The notes beneath the pieces are model-generated. The model searched no databases. It was not told the DNA's origin and worked only from the letters and a program-made list of their open reading frames with translations. Of a DNA stretch of 64,000 bases, positions 45,547-56,468 are shown in pieces. The stretch is taken from positions 486,683-550,682 of the forward strand of contig PGYM01000001.1 in assembly GCA_002839675.1 (NCBI GenBank). Reading direction: 5' to 3'. Within the stretch, counting starts at the first letter, position 1, and each line of letters opens with the position of its first letter. The translations under genes and the position numbers were made by a program. Origin of the DNA: Methanomicrobiales archaeon HGW-Methanomicrobiales-1 (GTDB lineage: Archaea > Halobacteriota > Methanomicrobia > Methanomicrobiales > Methanospirillaceae).

Positions 45547-46848
45547 ATGATGTATTTCTTTGAGATTTTTATCATTCTTGTCCTAATCATACTCAACGGC
45601 ATCTTTGCCATGTCTGAATTTGCCCTCATTTCGGCCAAAAAATCCCGCCTTCAGCAGCGGGCAGATGATGGGGATACCCAGGCAGCAGCTGCACTTGAAC
45701 TCGTGAATGAACCCACACAGTTCCTCTCGACCGTGCAGATCGGAATTACCCTTGTGGGTATCTTAGCCGGTGCATTCGGTGGTGCCACGGTTGCTGAAGG
45801 ACTCTCGGCATACCTTAAAGAATTCCCGGTATTTGCACCCTATAGTTATCTCCTGAGTATCGTTCTTGTGGTACTGGTAATTACCTACCTGACCTTAATC
45901 TTCGGCGAACTCGTCCCAAAACGCCTTGCGCTGAATAATGCTGAAAATATCGCATCCCTTATCGCAAAACCCATGCTGCTCCTTTCTTTTATCGCAGCGC
46001 CACTGGTGATCATTCTCAGCCATTCGACCGATGCCGTTCTCCGGGTCCTGCGGTTCCATAAAGTTGCTGAGCCCTCGTTAACCGAAGAAGAGATCAAGAT
46101 TATGCTTGCGGAAAGCACCAAAGCCGGTGTATTCGAGAAGGCCGAACTGAGCATGGTTGAGGGGGTATTTGACCTTGGGGACCGTCGTGTTGAATCCGTA
46201 ATGACCCATCGTTCCGATCTCATTGCGCTCGACTTAAATGATCCCGTTTCTGAGAACCTGCGGAAAATGACGAAAAGCGGCCGATCACATTTTCCGGTAT
46301 ATGAAAGGGAACTGGACAATATTATCGGCATGGTGTCGGTAAAGGATGTTCTGGCCCGGATGGTGGATAGTGGCATTCCCGATATCAGGGCCTCGATAAC
46401 AAAACCGCACTTTGTCCCGGAAGCGATAAAAGTCTTAAAACTCCTCGAATCATTCAGGCAATCCGGCGAGCATATCGCACTGGTTACGGATGAATACGGT
46501 AGCATCCAGGGCGTCATCTCCCTGCATGATATCCTTGAAGAGATCATAGGCGAGGTCCGTTCACCCGGAGAACCGGAGGATACTCCGGTTGTGGTGCGGG
46601 AGGATGGCTCATGGCTGATCAACGGGCATACACCGGTTGAAGATATCCGGAATATCTTATCGGTGGCATCCTTTCCCGGAGAGGGATCGGGACATTACCG
46701 GACCCTTGCCGGGCTGATCCTGTTCATCCTTGAGCGGATCCCAAAAACCGGCGATCACATCGAAGTTGACGGGTTGCGCTATGAAATCGTGGATATGGAT
46801 GGTAACCGGATTGACAAGGTGCTGGTCACGCGGGTCCCCCGTCAATGA
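45547..46848 (+). CDS. CNNM/CorC-type membrane protein (hemolysin family)
   Basis: A 433-residue protein with three parts: an N-terminal CNNM (DUF21) membrane domain (FFEIFIILVLIILNGIFAMS through about residue 190), a CBS pair at about 200-325 (VMTHRSDLIALDLNDPV and SIQGVISLHDILEEI), and a C-terminal CorC/HlyC domain. Relatives export magnesium or sodium/cobalt ions; the old hemolysin label is historical. The FAGAFGGATVAEGL-like loop (LAGAFGGATVAEGL) is typical. There is no clear ribosome site; the start may be leaderless after the TATA-like element. Confidence 0.9.
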   Translation: MMYFFEIFIILVLIILNGIFAMSEFALISAKKSRLQQRADDGDTQAAAALELVNEPTQFLSTVQIGITLVGILAGAFGGATVAEGLSAYLKEFPVFAPYSYLLSIVLVVLVITYLTLIFGELVPKRLALNNAENIASLIAKPMLLLSFIAAPLVIILSHSTDAVLRVLRFHKVAEPSLTEEEIKIMLAESTKAGVFEKAELSMVEGVFDLGDRRVESVMTHRSDLIALDLNDPVSENLRKMTKSGRSHFPVYERELDNIIGMVSVKDVLARMVDSGIPDIRASITKPHFVPEAIKVLKLLESFRQSGEHIALVTDEYGSIQGVISLHDILEEIIGEVRSPGEPEDTPVVVREDGSWLINGHTPVEDIRNILSVASFPGEGSGHYRTLAGLILFILERIPKTGDHIEVDGLRYEIVDMDGNRIDKVLVTRVPRQ

Positions 46849-47086
46849 AACCGGGCGGGAGCATATCTTACCGGAAATTTTTGAGCAGATTTCGATTGAA
46901 ATTTTTTTACATAAACTTTGATAAAAAAACAGTATTCTGATTTTTTTTACACGTCAGTATTCACTTAAAAATGATTTGCACCACTCCATTGCCCATTGTA
47001 CCCTGCACGCTTATTCTCTATCCTGGTATCAATGCCCGCTCAAATCGCTAGAAATTTCATCCATCCCCACCAATTCCGGCATAATC

Positions 47087-47869
47087 ATGACTTCACAGGT
47101 CAATCCCTGGAAAATCCTCATCGCTCTCATATTGATAGCCTTAGTTTTTTTTGCTTTGATGTCTTACCAGTTCGATAAAATGGCAACCCAGAGTGAGCGC
47201 CATATGTATCGCTATTCAATCGATCTCTCCTATGACACCACGATCGACAACGTGACCTTGTATCTCCCCGTCCCTGAACGAAACTCTACCCCGCTTTTCA
47301 CCGAATCCCTGTTGAACGGGACTGCCTATGGAGTATCACCGGACTGGAACCTTTCGATCGTTCACGAGAACGGAACCCCCATGCTCGCGATACAGGCCGC
47401 CCGGATGGTCCCGGAATATCACGGTTACCCGATCCGGATCGAACCGGGAGCGACAGTTCTCCCGACAACCCTTGTTCCCGGTCATGAGTACTCCAGTAAT
47501 ACGCCAATTCTCCAGCCCGTCTCAATCGTTGCATCGGAACTGATCACTTCGGCAATCGATACCCGTTCCCCGGTTGATCATGAGCCGGTCTTTTTCCCCC
47601 GGGGAGTATTCACTCCGGGAACCGGCATCGCCACGGCATACAATGGTCCCGTGTATGACCATAAGGTCCCGGTCTATATCCGGTATACATCGGAGCGGCC
47701 TGCGGCTATCTCGCTCCGTATCGGTATCCATGGAAGTAATATGATCTGGAGAGGCGGCTGGGAGAGTAATTCCTACTCCGATAGCGTTGTTCTTGAGACC
47801 ACAAACGGTACGCAGGGATGGGTAATGGGGGAGGGGAAACTCTCCACTGCGGATGGGGTATATTATTGA
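47087..47869 (+). CDS. Unknown membrane-anchored surface protein
   Basis: A 260-residue protein with one N-terminal membrane helix (ILIALILIALVFFALMSY) and a beta-rich outside domain with many potential N-glycosylation sites (for example NVT, NGT, NLS). It begins IDLSYDTTIDNVTLYLPVPE after the helix, a layout seen in archaeal envelope proteins. No family could be named. ATG 47087 is chosen because it places the helix at the N-terminus; the longer frame from 46976 adds unlikely residues. It stands alone. Confidence 0.7.
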   Translation: MTSQVNPWKILIALILIALVFFALMSYQFDKMATQSERHMYRYSIDLSYDTTIDNVTLYLPVPERNSTPLFTESLLNGTAYGVSPDWNLSIVHENGTPMLAIQAARMVPEYHGYPIRIEPGATVLPTTLVPGHEYSSNTPILQPVSIVASELITSAIDTRSPVDHEPVFFPRGVFTPGTGIATAYNGPVYDHKVPVYIRYTSERPAAISLRIGIHGSNMIWRGGWESNSYSDSVVLETTNGTQGWVMGEGKLSTADGVYY

Positions 47870-48348
47870 AAATGTTAGGGTCCGGGGTGTGAGATGGAGG
47901 TCCGCTTGCTGGAGATGGAGGTGGCCCGGTTTTGTTCCCGTGGAAAGGTGCTGATGAGGCATATCTGGTACTAATCTATACCTGCATTGACTTCAATGAA
48001 AACAAGCCTGTATAGGGCTTCTTTTCCCTTTTCGATCACATTCTCCCTGCCGGAAAACCCCGCAAAATCGTTCTTTTCTGATCCTGTAAAAACGGGGACT
48101 GGTTTGCGCCCTGTTCGCTAAAATAGGGGTGGAAACGCCCTCACACGGTGGCTGTCAAGGGCATTTTTATCGGGGCTTTTTCTGCCATGTTGTTGTACCC
48201 GAATATGCCTTTCAATCCCTGCCAGAATCCCGCTATTGCCCAATAATGCGATCACGTCGGAGAGTTGAGAAATTTTGTATTAATCGACAAAAAGGTGAGG
48301 CAGGTATTTTTCGTTTTGACCGCCCGACAATCCCACAGAAAAAAAATT
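47870..48348. other. Intergenic region with repeat family 1 copy 3
   Basis: A 479-base gap between convergent genes. Apart from the 230-bp family 1 repeat it has A8 near 48341-48348, which on the minus strand lies just after recQ. No gene was recognised. Confidence 0.5.
48010..48240 (+). repeat. Dispersed intergenic repeat family 1, copy 3 (diverged)
   Basis: Aligns with copies 1 and 2 through GGGCTTCTTTTCCC, CCGGAAAACCCCG (48050-48062), TTTTCTGATC, GCTAAAATA, GGTGGAAACGCCCTCAC, GGCTGTCAAGGGC and CTTTTTCTGCCAT. The 3' tail is poorly conserved. Its frame equivalent to copy 1 has a TAA stop soon after TTTTCTGATCCTG. Confidence 0.7.
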
Positions 48349-50136
48349 TCACCCTTTTCTTATCTCTTCCATAAATTCCGGCCCGTACTTCCCCAGCTTG
48401 TATTCCCCGACACCGGAGATCAGGGAAAAACTCTCCCGGTCCCCGGGCCGGGTGCAGGCCATCTCATGCAGGCTCTTGTCCGGGAAGATGACATAGGGCG
48501 GCACACCGTTCCGGTCCGCGATTGCCTTGCGCAGGGATTTCAGGCGCAGGAACAATGCGGAATCTTCAGCGCTCGCGCTTGCCATGGATACGGCCGGTGC
48601 ACGCTTTGCAGTCTCGCGTTCAGGAACCGGCAGCATGACCCGCGCCCGTCCCTTGAGCAGTTCCTCGCTCCTTCCGGTACAGCCGATCACCGGGTACTTG
48701 TCGCCCGTCCGGTCAAGGTATCCCTGCCGGACCAACTCGTTGATCCACGTCCGGTACTGGGCCTTGCTGTACTTTTTCCCGGAACCATAGGCCGGCAGGA
48801 TGTCGAGCTTATAATCCTGGATCTTTGTGCTCTTTGAACCGCGGAGCACATCAGAGATCAGTTCAATGCCGAACCGGGAGGGCAGCTGCTTGACGCAGCC
48901 GACAATCATCGCTGCCGGTTCGGTGCAGTCGATCATATCGGGCGGATGATCGCAGTTGTCGCACGATGCGCAATTTTCTTCGGTATATTCCTCGCCAAAA
49001 TAGTTGAGAAGGAATTTCCGCCGGCATGTCGTGGTCTCGCAGTACTCCGTCACGTCCTGCAGTTTTTTGAGCGCCAGCCGGAGATTCCGTTCGCCCGCAT
49101 CGTCATGCTCCAGCATGGAGCGGACCCGCGAGTAATCCCCCCGGCTGTAGAGCAGGACGCACTCGCTGTACTGGCCGTCGCGCCCCGCCCGCCCGGTCTC
49201 CTGGTAATAGGATTCCACGGTCTTGGGCAGATCGAAATGGATCACATACCGTACATCGGGCTTGTCGATGCCCATGCCAAACGCAACGGTGGCACAGACT
49301 ACCTGTATCGCATCGCGGATGAATGCGTCCTGGACTTTTTCCCGGACCGGTTTCGAGAGCCCTGCGTGATAGGCCTGCGCCTTGAACCCGCGTTTCTGGA
49401 GATCGGCTGCAATATCTTCGGTCTCTTTCTTGCTCATGCAGTAGATGATGCCGGCATCATTGCGGTGCTGGCCTACGTAATTGGCAAGAAAGATCATCGC
49501 GTTCTTCTTCGGGATGATCCGGTACTGGAGATTTTTCCGGTTGAAACTGCCGATAAATTCCTGTGCGTGCGACAACCCGAGTTGCTCGCGGATATCCCGG
49601 CGCACTTCGGGAATTGCCGTTGCCGTTAATGCCACGAGCGGCACGGCCGGAAAGACTTTTTTCAGCTGGGCCAGCTGCCGGTATTCCGGCCGGAAGTTGT
49701 GGCCCCATTCCGAGATGCAGTGCGCTTCATCGATAGCGATGAGATGTATCGGCGACACCTTGAGCGATTCCAGGAAATTGGGCTGCATGCATTTTTCGGG
49801 AGATATGAACAGCAGCCGGAGCGTTCCTTCTTTGAGCTCGCTCTCGATCCGGGTCCGGTCGCGGTAATCCAGCGAACTGTTGTACGCAGCCGCAGGAATT
49901 CCCCGGGCATTTAGATCGTCGACCTGGTCCTTCATGAGCGAGATAAGCGGGGAGATGACGACCGTGAGCCCGCCAAGGTACAATGCCGGCAACTGGTAGC
50001 AGAGCGATTTTCCACCGCCGGTTGCCATGATCGCGAGCGTGTCGTTGCCGTTTAAGACAGATTCGATGATCTCCTTCTGGTGGGGCAGGAACTCCCGGTA
50101 GCCCCAGTATTTTTTCAAGAGTTCATCGGTTTTCAT
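48349..50136 (-). CDS. recQ: RecQ-family DNA helicase
   Basis: A 595-residue superfamily 2 helicase that unwinds DNA 3' to 5'. Walker A is IMATGGGKSLCYQLPAL near residue 38, the DEAH box is IAIDEAHCISEWGH, and the arginine finger region reads GRAGRDGQ. The RecQ-C-terminal zinc site (CRRKFLLNYFGEEY followed by CASCDNC) and a C-terminal HRDC domain (LFLRLKSLRKAIADRNGVPP) are complete. This is a bacterial-type, full-length RecQ, which is patchy in archaea and was probably acquired. A stretch of A/T follows its 3' end. Confidence 0.95.
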   Translation of the reverse strand: MKTDELLKKYWGYREFLPHQKEIIESVLNGNDTLAIMATGGGKSLCYQLPALYLGGLTVVISPLISLMKDQVDDLNARGIPAAAYNSSLDYRDRTRIESELKEGTLRLLFISPEKCMQPNFLESLKVSPIHLIAIDEAHCISEWGHNFRPEYRQLAQLKKVFPAVPLVALTATAIPEVRRDIREQLGLSHAQEFIGSFNRKNLQYRIIPKKNAMIFLANYVGQHRNDAGIIYCMSKKETEDIAADLQKRGFKAQAYHAGLSKPVREKVQDAFIRDAIQVVCATVAFGMGIDKPDVRYVIHFDLPKTVESYYQETGRAGRDGQYSECVLLYSRGDYSRVRSMLEHDDAGERNLRLALKKLQDVTEYCETTTCRRKFLLNYFGEEYTEENCASCDNCDHPPDMIDCTEPAAMIVGCVKQLPSRFGIELISDVLRGSKSTKIQDYKLDILPAYGSGKKYSKAQYRTWINELVRQGYLDRTGDKYPVIGCTGRSEELLKGRARVMLPVPERETAKRAPAVSMASASAEDSALFLRLKSLRKAIADRNGVPPYVIFPDKSLHEMACTRPGDRESFSLISGVGEYKLGKYGPEFMEEIRKG

Positions 50137-50229
50137 CGCAGGTACCTAAAAAGAATGGTGAGGAAAATGAGTGGGAAATAGTTCGCCGGATCGCTACAAG
50201 AACCTATCACAAAAAAGAAACGCAGTGCT

Positions 50230-50721
50230 TTATTTGATCCCGAGCGCTTTTTTGTAACCTGCCAGCAGTCGTACAATATATTTCCGGTGTTCCCCCATGG
50301 CCCCTTCATCCTCAGGAGAAGCAATGAGTGCGGCTACGTACACCAGGACAAGCGCATTGTCCAGCTCAAGCGTCCCGGGATCTTCAACCGTATCCGGAGC
50401 AAGGGTGATCGCAATATACCTGCGCTCCTGTTCATCGAACTGTCGTGCCATATCGGCAGTTACCTTCGAATTATCGAGGTCCTCTGCATTCGCGAGAACA
50501 ATTGCAAGCGCTTTTTTCAGTGCAGCATATGCCCCGCTATGAGCCGGATTCGCTCCCGCACCCAGTAATCCGATGGCATGCGAGCATTCCCGGGCCGCGT
50601 TGGCATAGAGACCGAACCGGAATGCAAGAAAGGCAGATGCGATCTCATGGGCAGTTGTATCGGGAATATCGTCGAGTTCGGTTCGGAGTCGCTTGATATA
50701 GTCATTGAGAAATTGTTCCAT
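50230..50721 (-). CDS. Unknown helical protein
   Basis: A 163-residue soluble protein predicted all-helical from its pattern. EIASAFLAFRFGLYANAARE and DNALVLVYVAALIASPEDEG suggest paired helices like TPR or HEPN-like bundles, but no catalytic motif such as RX4-6H is present. It is a single gene between recQ and a divergent phosphoesterase. I do not recognise the family. Confidence 0.6.
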   Translation of the reverse strand: MEQFLNDYIKRLRTELDDIPDTTAHEIASAFLAFRFGLYANAARECSHAIGLLGAGANPAHSGAYAALKKALAIVLANAEDLDNSKVTADMARQFDEQERRYIAITLAPDTVEDPGTLELDNALVLVYVAALIASPEDEGAMGEHRKYIVRLLAGYKKALGIK

Positions 50722-50870
50722 GCGGTCAGATCGCTCCTGTCAGGTTATACTAAAATGATTATTGATAATTCCTTACCTAATTTTTAGAATCACTCTGACA
50801 TGAACATATCCCAATGATCGGCTGAAGTTTGTGATGTGTATAACCCGGACCATCAGAGGATTATTAGGAC

Positions 50871-51650
50871 ATGAAGTGCCAACATAGAGAAACCGGTATG
50901 GGTGCAGTAATATTTTCTGATGTGCATGCCGATGCAGGAGCGATTGCCGCGCTATCTGCATGTATCCGCATGCCGTCATTCCTGGAAACCTTTGGCCCTG
51001 TAGACCGGGTCATCAATCTCGGGGACATACTCCATCGGGGGGATCACCCGGCAGAAGCACTTGAAAAGATCCATACCCTTTCCCGCGAGTATAAGCTCGT
51101 ATCGGTGATGGGCAATCACGACCATGCCTATCTCCACGGGCTTATGGTCAGCGGGAGCGATGCAGCGAGCATGTACCGCCATGAACAGCTGCGGGATTCA
51201 CCCCTCCTCTCGATATTTGAACGGATGCCCATGGAATGGTCGGACAACGGGATGCTTTTCGTTCACGGGGGGCCGCTGGAGTTAGGGACCCAGACCCTCC
51301 AGCTCAAATGCTGGCAGCGGCTTTCTCACCAGGCAGGAGAATCATTTACCGGGTATCATTATACTGCGGACATGGCATTCGATGCCCTGCAGGCACGGGG
51401 ATTGACCCATCTCTGCTGCGGGCACCAGCATACGCACATCTGCTGCCGGAAAACCCCGCAGGGGATCGAGCAGTACCCTCTTGACTTCCAGCCGCTCCCG
51501 CTGAAAAAAAAGGGAGGGAGCCTGAAGCTTGAAGTGGCAAGGGTTCCTCTTGACCTGCCGACTATCAACCGGCTGGGTGGCTGCCATGGAAGCGAACCGG
51601 AATTTGCCTACACTGATTATTCCACGTTTTCCTATATCCGGATTGTCTGA
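50871..51650 (+). CDS. Metallophosphoesterase
   Basis: A 259-residue calcineurin-like phosphoesterase. The metal ligands lie in FSDVHADAGAI (residue 13 onward), NLGDILHRGDHP, GNHDHAYLH, and the C-terminal FVHGGP and CCGHQHTHI. The order is canonical, so the enzyme should be an active metal-dependent phosphatase or phosphodiesterase; its substrate is unknown. A TATA-like gtgtataac at about 50834 fits the ATG at 50871. An internal ATG at 50898 (MGAVIFSDVHA) is an alternative start and would give the family-typical N-terminus. Confidence 0.87.
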   Translation: MKCQHRETGMGAVIFSDVHADAGAIAALSACIRMPSFLETFGPVDRVINLGDILHRGDHPAEALEKIHTLSREYKLVSVMGNHDHAYLHGLMVSGSDAASMYRHEQLRDSPLLSIFERMPMEWSDNGMLFVHGGPLELGTQTLQLKCWQRLSHQAGESFTGYHYTADMAFDALQARGLTHLCCGHQHTHICCRKTPQGIEQYPLDFQPLPLKKKGGSLKLEVARVPLDLPTINRLGGCHGSEPEFAYTDYSTFSYIRIV

Positions 51651-51733
51651 CCCACATGTTTTTTCTTTTTTACCCGCCGGTTATCCGGCGTGAAGATACC
51701 GGAACTCGCTGATTTGCGACCGCTTTGACCATT

Positions 51734-51786
51734 GTATATAAAGTCAGACACGTATTAGGATTTTTTATGGGTTATATTTATATAAC
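51734..51786 (+). promoter_or_regulatory. Antitoxin-gene promoter with a 16-base palindrome
   Basis: GTATATAAAG at 51734-51743 is a good TATA box. At 51771-51786 lies GTTATATTTATATAAC, an inverted repeat with 7-base arms, itself TATA-like. It sits 20 bases before the ATG of the ribbon-helix-helix gene, so it is a likely autoregulatory operator. Confidence 0.55.
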
Positions 51787-51805
51787 GTGACCACAGAGTG
51801 GTATT

Positions 51806-52000
51806 ATGCCTCGTGCAGGCGAGGGACGTTCGATCCGCATCGATCCTGAGGTGTATGAGGCGCTGCTCGTATTGAAACGAGGGAATATGACGTTCTCAGA
51901 TGTCATTGCCCAGATGCTCCAGGAAAGCTATGGATGGTCGGAAAATTTCCCGGCAAACCAGAGCGATCTGACAGACTTTGTGGAGATCAATGCGCGCTAA
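51806..52000 (+). CDS. VapB-like ribbon-helix-helix antitoxin, no toxin partner seen
   Basis: A 64-residue protein of the archaeal VapB-like antitoxin group (DUF217/DUF7557 type). RSIRIDPEVYEALLVLKRGN gives the DNA-binding strand and first helix, and MTFSDVIAQML the second helix. The tail ends TDFVEINAR. A toxin (usually a PIN nuclease) would be expected downstream, but the next 190 bases hold only an inverted-repeat element and then an opposing gene. It may act in trans, be a free regulator, or be a remnant of a lost module. Confidence 0.75.
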   Translation: MPRAGEGRSIRIDPEVYEALLVLKRGNMTFSDVIAQMLQESYGWSENFPANQSDLTDFVEINAR

Positions 52001-52011
52001 CCCATTGAAGG

Positions 52012-52117
52012 GGTTGTCCCAACGGATCAGTCCCTGCAAAATTCTATCGGAGGCAGGAAGAAAGAAGTACCGAAAATCTCACCCTCGATAAGCTAAAACC
52101 AGCGTATCGGGACAACC
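52012..52117. repeat. 106-base element bounded by 9-base inverted repeats
   Basis: GGTTGTCCC (52012-52020) and GGGACAACC (52109-52117) are perfect inverted ends. Inside, CCTGC/GCAGG arms lie near 52034-52057. It directly follows the orphan antitoxin gene. It may be a structured RNA, or the scar of a small transposable element that removed a toxin gene. No flanking duplication is clear. Confidence 0.45.
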
Positions 52118-52190
52118 GATGAGATGTTTAGCGGATCTTGATGAAAATGGAAATGAAACCTGATGGCAGGAATGAACCGGTTGCAAACCC

Positions 52191-53486
52191 TCATACCGGT
52201 GCATTCGCGTCTGCCTGAAATTGCACGTCTACCCCAATAATCTCCCCAATCTTTTTTCTGATTTCTTCAGTTTCGACCGGGATCTTTTCGATAGTTTTAG
52301 CTTTCCAGTCAACAAGTTCGCTAAGAACCTGTTGTTCTTTTTCGAGCATACTGTTGAGCTGGGTCTTTTCCCGCGCCAGTGAATTTGCCCGGACAACCAT
52401 GGTGTGTGCAGATACCGCGGTCTCGGCAAGCCGGCAGGCTTCATCGCAGGCAGACAGTTCAGCACACAGTGCCGACATCAGGGTGCAGAATTCATCGGAA
52501 TCGGAAAAAATTTCACGTTCTTCACGGTTTTTTAAGGGAATATCCCCGGCTGCAATCATCCGTTGCGCTACCGGGCACGCCGCGGCAAGTGCGGTTTTCA
52601 GCGCCAGAGTGTCCGGCAGGTCATGATCCGAGAGTATTTCGATTGCCTGCCGGATGGCTGCGACCTCTCCTCCGGAAAGATGCTGTTTTCCTGCAATCTT
52701 TTCTGCTTTCCTGAAAACGTGGGAAGCGGTCATGGACCGTGCGGCATAGTTCCGGGTGACTTCATTGCGGGTCTTCTCTTTTTCAGCAAGCACTGACCTG
52801 CATTCGTTTACGGCAAGGTTGCCTTCCGCATCCGCTGCAAGCGCAGCTTCTTCGCGTTCGATTGCCCCGGTGCGTGTCGTGATCTCATCGATGCGTGCCG
52901 TGATACGGCGCTCTTTCTCTCCGGAACGTTCCAGGTCCTCCTGCATATCCTTCACGGACTGGTAGAGGGTTCGTACCGCTTCAACCGCCCCTTCCTGCTT
53001 CCGGTACGTTGCGAGTGCGGTGGTCAGGATATTCAACTCCTTTCCCATCCCATCGATCGCCATCTTTACCGCTTTCATCTCATCAGGAAATACTGCCTGT
53101 AAGTATCGTCCCCGGCCACGGTTGCTGTTGATGCAGGATTTCAGGCATTCAACAGCATCGGTATAGAATTCCTCAATATCCTCCGAAAGGGGTTTTTCAA
53201 GGGAGGCATTCATTGCTTTTACATACAGCGGGAGGGTATTTTTTGCAACGGCCCTGAGTTTCGGGTGGAGAGCGGGATCCTGTTCGGAACCGGAGATACT
53301 GTTGACAATGTGCTGCAGCTGTGCAGCGGAATTCCTGATTACCTGCATCGGATCCCGGGCTGCATCTTCAAGAGCCGTCCGGGCGGTCTTTTCCTTCTCA
53401 TCAGTCCACGCAGGAATTGTATTGAAAGCAATAACCAGAGGTTCTGGTTTTTTCGGGTTCAGGAGATTTTTTATGAACTTATACAT
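52191..53486 (-). CDS. Unknown coiled-coil protein
   Basis: A 431-residue soluble protein, almost all helical. Long heptad-like stretches occur at about residues 150-265 (LYQSVKDMQEDLERSGEKER, ITTRTGAIEREEAALAADAE) and 370-415 (EKTQLNSMLEKEQQVLSELV). It begins with a basic MYKFIKNLLNPKKP. No ATPase or nuclease motif is visible, so although the pattern recalls SMC/SbcC arms, it has no head domains. It is a single gene downstream of nadM in the same direction. The function is unknown. Confidence 0.65.
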   Translation of the reverse strand: MYKFIKNLLNPKKPEPLVIAFNTIPAWTDEKEKTARTALEDAARDPMQVIRNSAAQLQHIVNSISGSEQDPALHPKLRAVAKNTLPLYVKAMNASLEKPLSEDIEEFYTDAVECLKSCINSNRGRGRYLQAVFPDEMKAVKMAIDGMGKELNILTTALATYRKQEGAVEAVRTLYQSVKDMQEDLERSGEKERRITARIDEITTRTGAIEREEAALAADAEGNLAVNECRSVLAEKEKTRNEVTRNYAARSMTASHVFRKAEKIAGKQHLSGGEVAAIRQAIEILSDHDLPDTLALKTALAAACPVAQRMIAAGDIPLKNREEREIFSDSDEFCTLMSALCAELSACDEACRLAETAVSAHTMVVRANSLAREKTQLNSMLEKEQQVLSELVDWKAKTIEKIPVETEEIRKKIGEIIGVDVQFQADANAPV

Positions 53487-53533
53487 GGTTTTTCCTGTAT
53501 CTGTTTCTTATCGGTGAAGCCTGCTGTGATGAC

Positions 53534-54828
<1,295 letters not shown>

Positions 54829-54879
54829 GGTTTTGACAATACAGATATGGAACGGCGTATAATAAGTTAGTTCATAGCC

Positions 54880-55200
54880 ATGTCCTATCTGATCTATGTT
54901 GCCATGTTCGGCGCTGCTGCGGTCCTCTTCCTCTGGCTGCGGGACGCACGGATCTTTTTCAGGTCGGGTCTCCCCGGTTACCGGAAGGCGGCGTATCATG
55001 GCGTGGGATACGGGGCCCTGGCATCGCTTGGCTGTGCCTTTACTCTCACGATGCCCAATTTTGAATTACTTGGCCTTGGCATGATCCTTGCTGCCATGTA
55101 CCTGCAGGGAAGAATCGAGCGGGAGAAGGTCTGGGGAAAGGAAGACACCTTCACCCGGTTCATTGGCAGCGTGCCGAGACCCAGGGCGAATAAGAAATAA
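54880..55200 (+). CDS. Small unknown membrane protein
   Basis: A 106-residue protein with two or three membrane helices (IYVAMFGAAAVLFLWL and ASLGCAFTLTMPNFELLGLG) and a basic tail ending PRPRANKK. It is divergent from larB and lies 35 bases before hisS, so it may be the first gene of the hisS-top6 transcript. I do not recognise a family. Confidence 0.65.
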   Translation: MSYLIYVAMFGAAAVLFLWLRDARIFFRSGLPGYRKAAYHGVGYGALASLGCAFTLTMPNFELLGLGMILAAMYLQGRIEREKVWGKEDTFTRFIGSVPRPRANKK

Positions 55201-55235
55201 CGATTGCAAACAAAAACAGATTAAGGATTTTTACC

Positions 55236-56468
55236 ATGCTCCAGAAACCGAGAGGAACGCGGGATTTTTTACCGGATGAGATGGAGGCGCGGCGCGCTGT
55301 CGAAAGAAAGCTGCGCGAGGTTGCGCGCTGCTACGGGTACCGGGAAGTCTGCACTCCCGAGTTTGAGGATCTCGAACTGTTCACCGCGCGATCCGGGGAA
55401 GGTATCATCGATGAGATGTATGTTTTTGAGGATAAGGGTGGCAGGAAGCTTGCCCTTCGCCCGGAGATCACCGCTGCGGTGATCCGGATGTACATCAACG
55501 AGGCAAAGGTCGCCCCCAAGCCCCTGCGCTGGTGTTATTTTGCCGATTGTTTCCGGTACGAGCGCCCCCAGAAGGGCCGGTACCGCCAGTTCTGGCAGTT
55601 CGGGGTCGAGCTGATCGGTGCGGACACGGCCGCGGCTGATGCGGAGACGATCATGCTTGCGTCCGATATGCTCAACGCAACCGGTGTCACGTACGAGCTG
55701 AAAGTCGGTCATCTCTCGTTCATGAAGAATCTCGTCAAGGATCTCGAACCGGCCATGCAGCGAAAGGTGCGGGCACATCTTGACAAGAAGGATTTCGATG
55801 GGCTGAATGTCACGCTTGAATCTTTAAACCGGACGGACCTTGCAGCCTCGCTCGCGGCACTGGTCGGCACCCGTGACCTTGCGGAAGCGTTCGAGATTGC
55901 GGGGGTAATTCCGGAGAAAGAACGGTTCGAGAAGACGGTTGGATCGCTTGATGCAGCCGGGGTAAAATATAGCCTCAACTTTGGCATTGCGCGTGGACTG
56001 GATTACTATACCGGGATGGTCTTTGAGGGATTTGCGCAGAACCTCGGGGCCGAGAACCAGATTATGGGAGGAGGGACGTACCGGCTTGCCCATCTCTTTG
56101 GCGGCGATGACGTGGCCTCCTGTGGTTTTGCCATCGGGTTTGACCGCGTGATGGTCTCGCTTGGCGATGTCCAGCCGGCTGTTGTTCCCATTGTCGGACT
56201 TGTCTGCACAAGCGAAGGGCGCAACCGAGCGCTCGAAGTTGCAAAGGCATTGCGCGATGCAGGCATCCGCACAGAAATGGATCTCATGGAGCGCGGACTG
56301 GGGGCGCAACTCGCTCATGCTGCAAAGACTGCGAACTTTGCGATCGTGATCGGGCAGCGTGAGGCAGAGTCCGGTCAGGTTACGTTGAAAAACCTGACAA
56401 CTGCCGAGCAGAAGACCGTGGATCTTGCAGCAGCCGTTGCTGAGGTGAGAGCGTTTGGTCCTCGCTGA
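55236..56468 (+). CDS. hisS: Histidyl-tRNA synthetase
   Basis: A 410-residue class II synthetase. Motif 1 region PRGTRDFLPDEM is at the N-terminus, motif 2 is FADCFRYERPQKGRYRQFWQ near residue 100, the histidine-A loop is ARGLDYYTGMVFEGF near 252, and motif 3 is FGGDDVASCGFAIGFDRVM. The C-terminal anticodon-binding domain is present. The stop codon overlaps the TTG start of top6B by 14 bases, linking translation of synthetase and topoisomerase. Confidence 0.96.
   Translation: MLQKPRGTRDFLPDEMEARRAVERKLREVARCYGYREVCTPEFEDLELFTARSGEGIIDEMYVFEDKGGRKLALRPEITAAVIRMYINEAKVAPKPLRWCYFADCFRYERPQKGRYRQFWQFGVELIGADTAAADAETIMLASDMLNATGVTYELKVGHLSFMKNLVKDLEPAMQRKVRAHLDKKDFDGLNVTLESLNRTDLAASLAALVGTRDLAEAFEIAGVIPEKERFEKTVGSLDAAGVKYSLNFGIARGLDYYTGMVFEGFAQNLGAENQIMGGGTYRLAHLFGGDDVASCGFAIGFDRVMVSLGDVQPAVVPIVGLVCTSEGRNRALEVAKALRDAGIRTEMDLMERGLGAQLAHAAKTANFAIVIGQREAESGQVTLKNLTTAEQKTVDLAAAVAEVRAFGPR

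Noticed and set aside
45547-46848. Hemolysin toxin function
   Set aside because: The family name is historical; CNNM membrane, CBS and CorC domains indicate an ion-transport protein.
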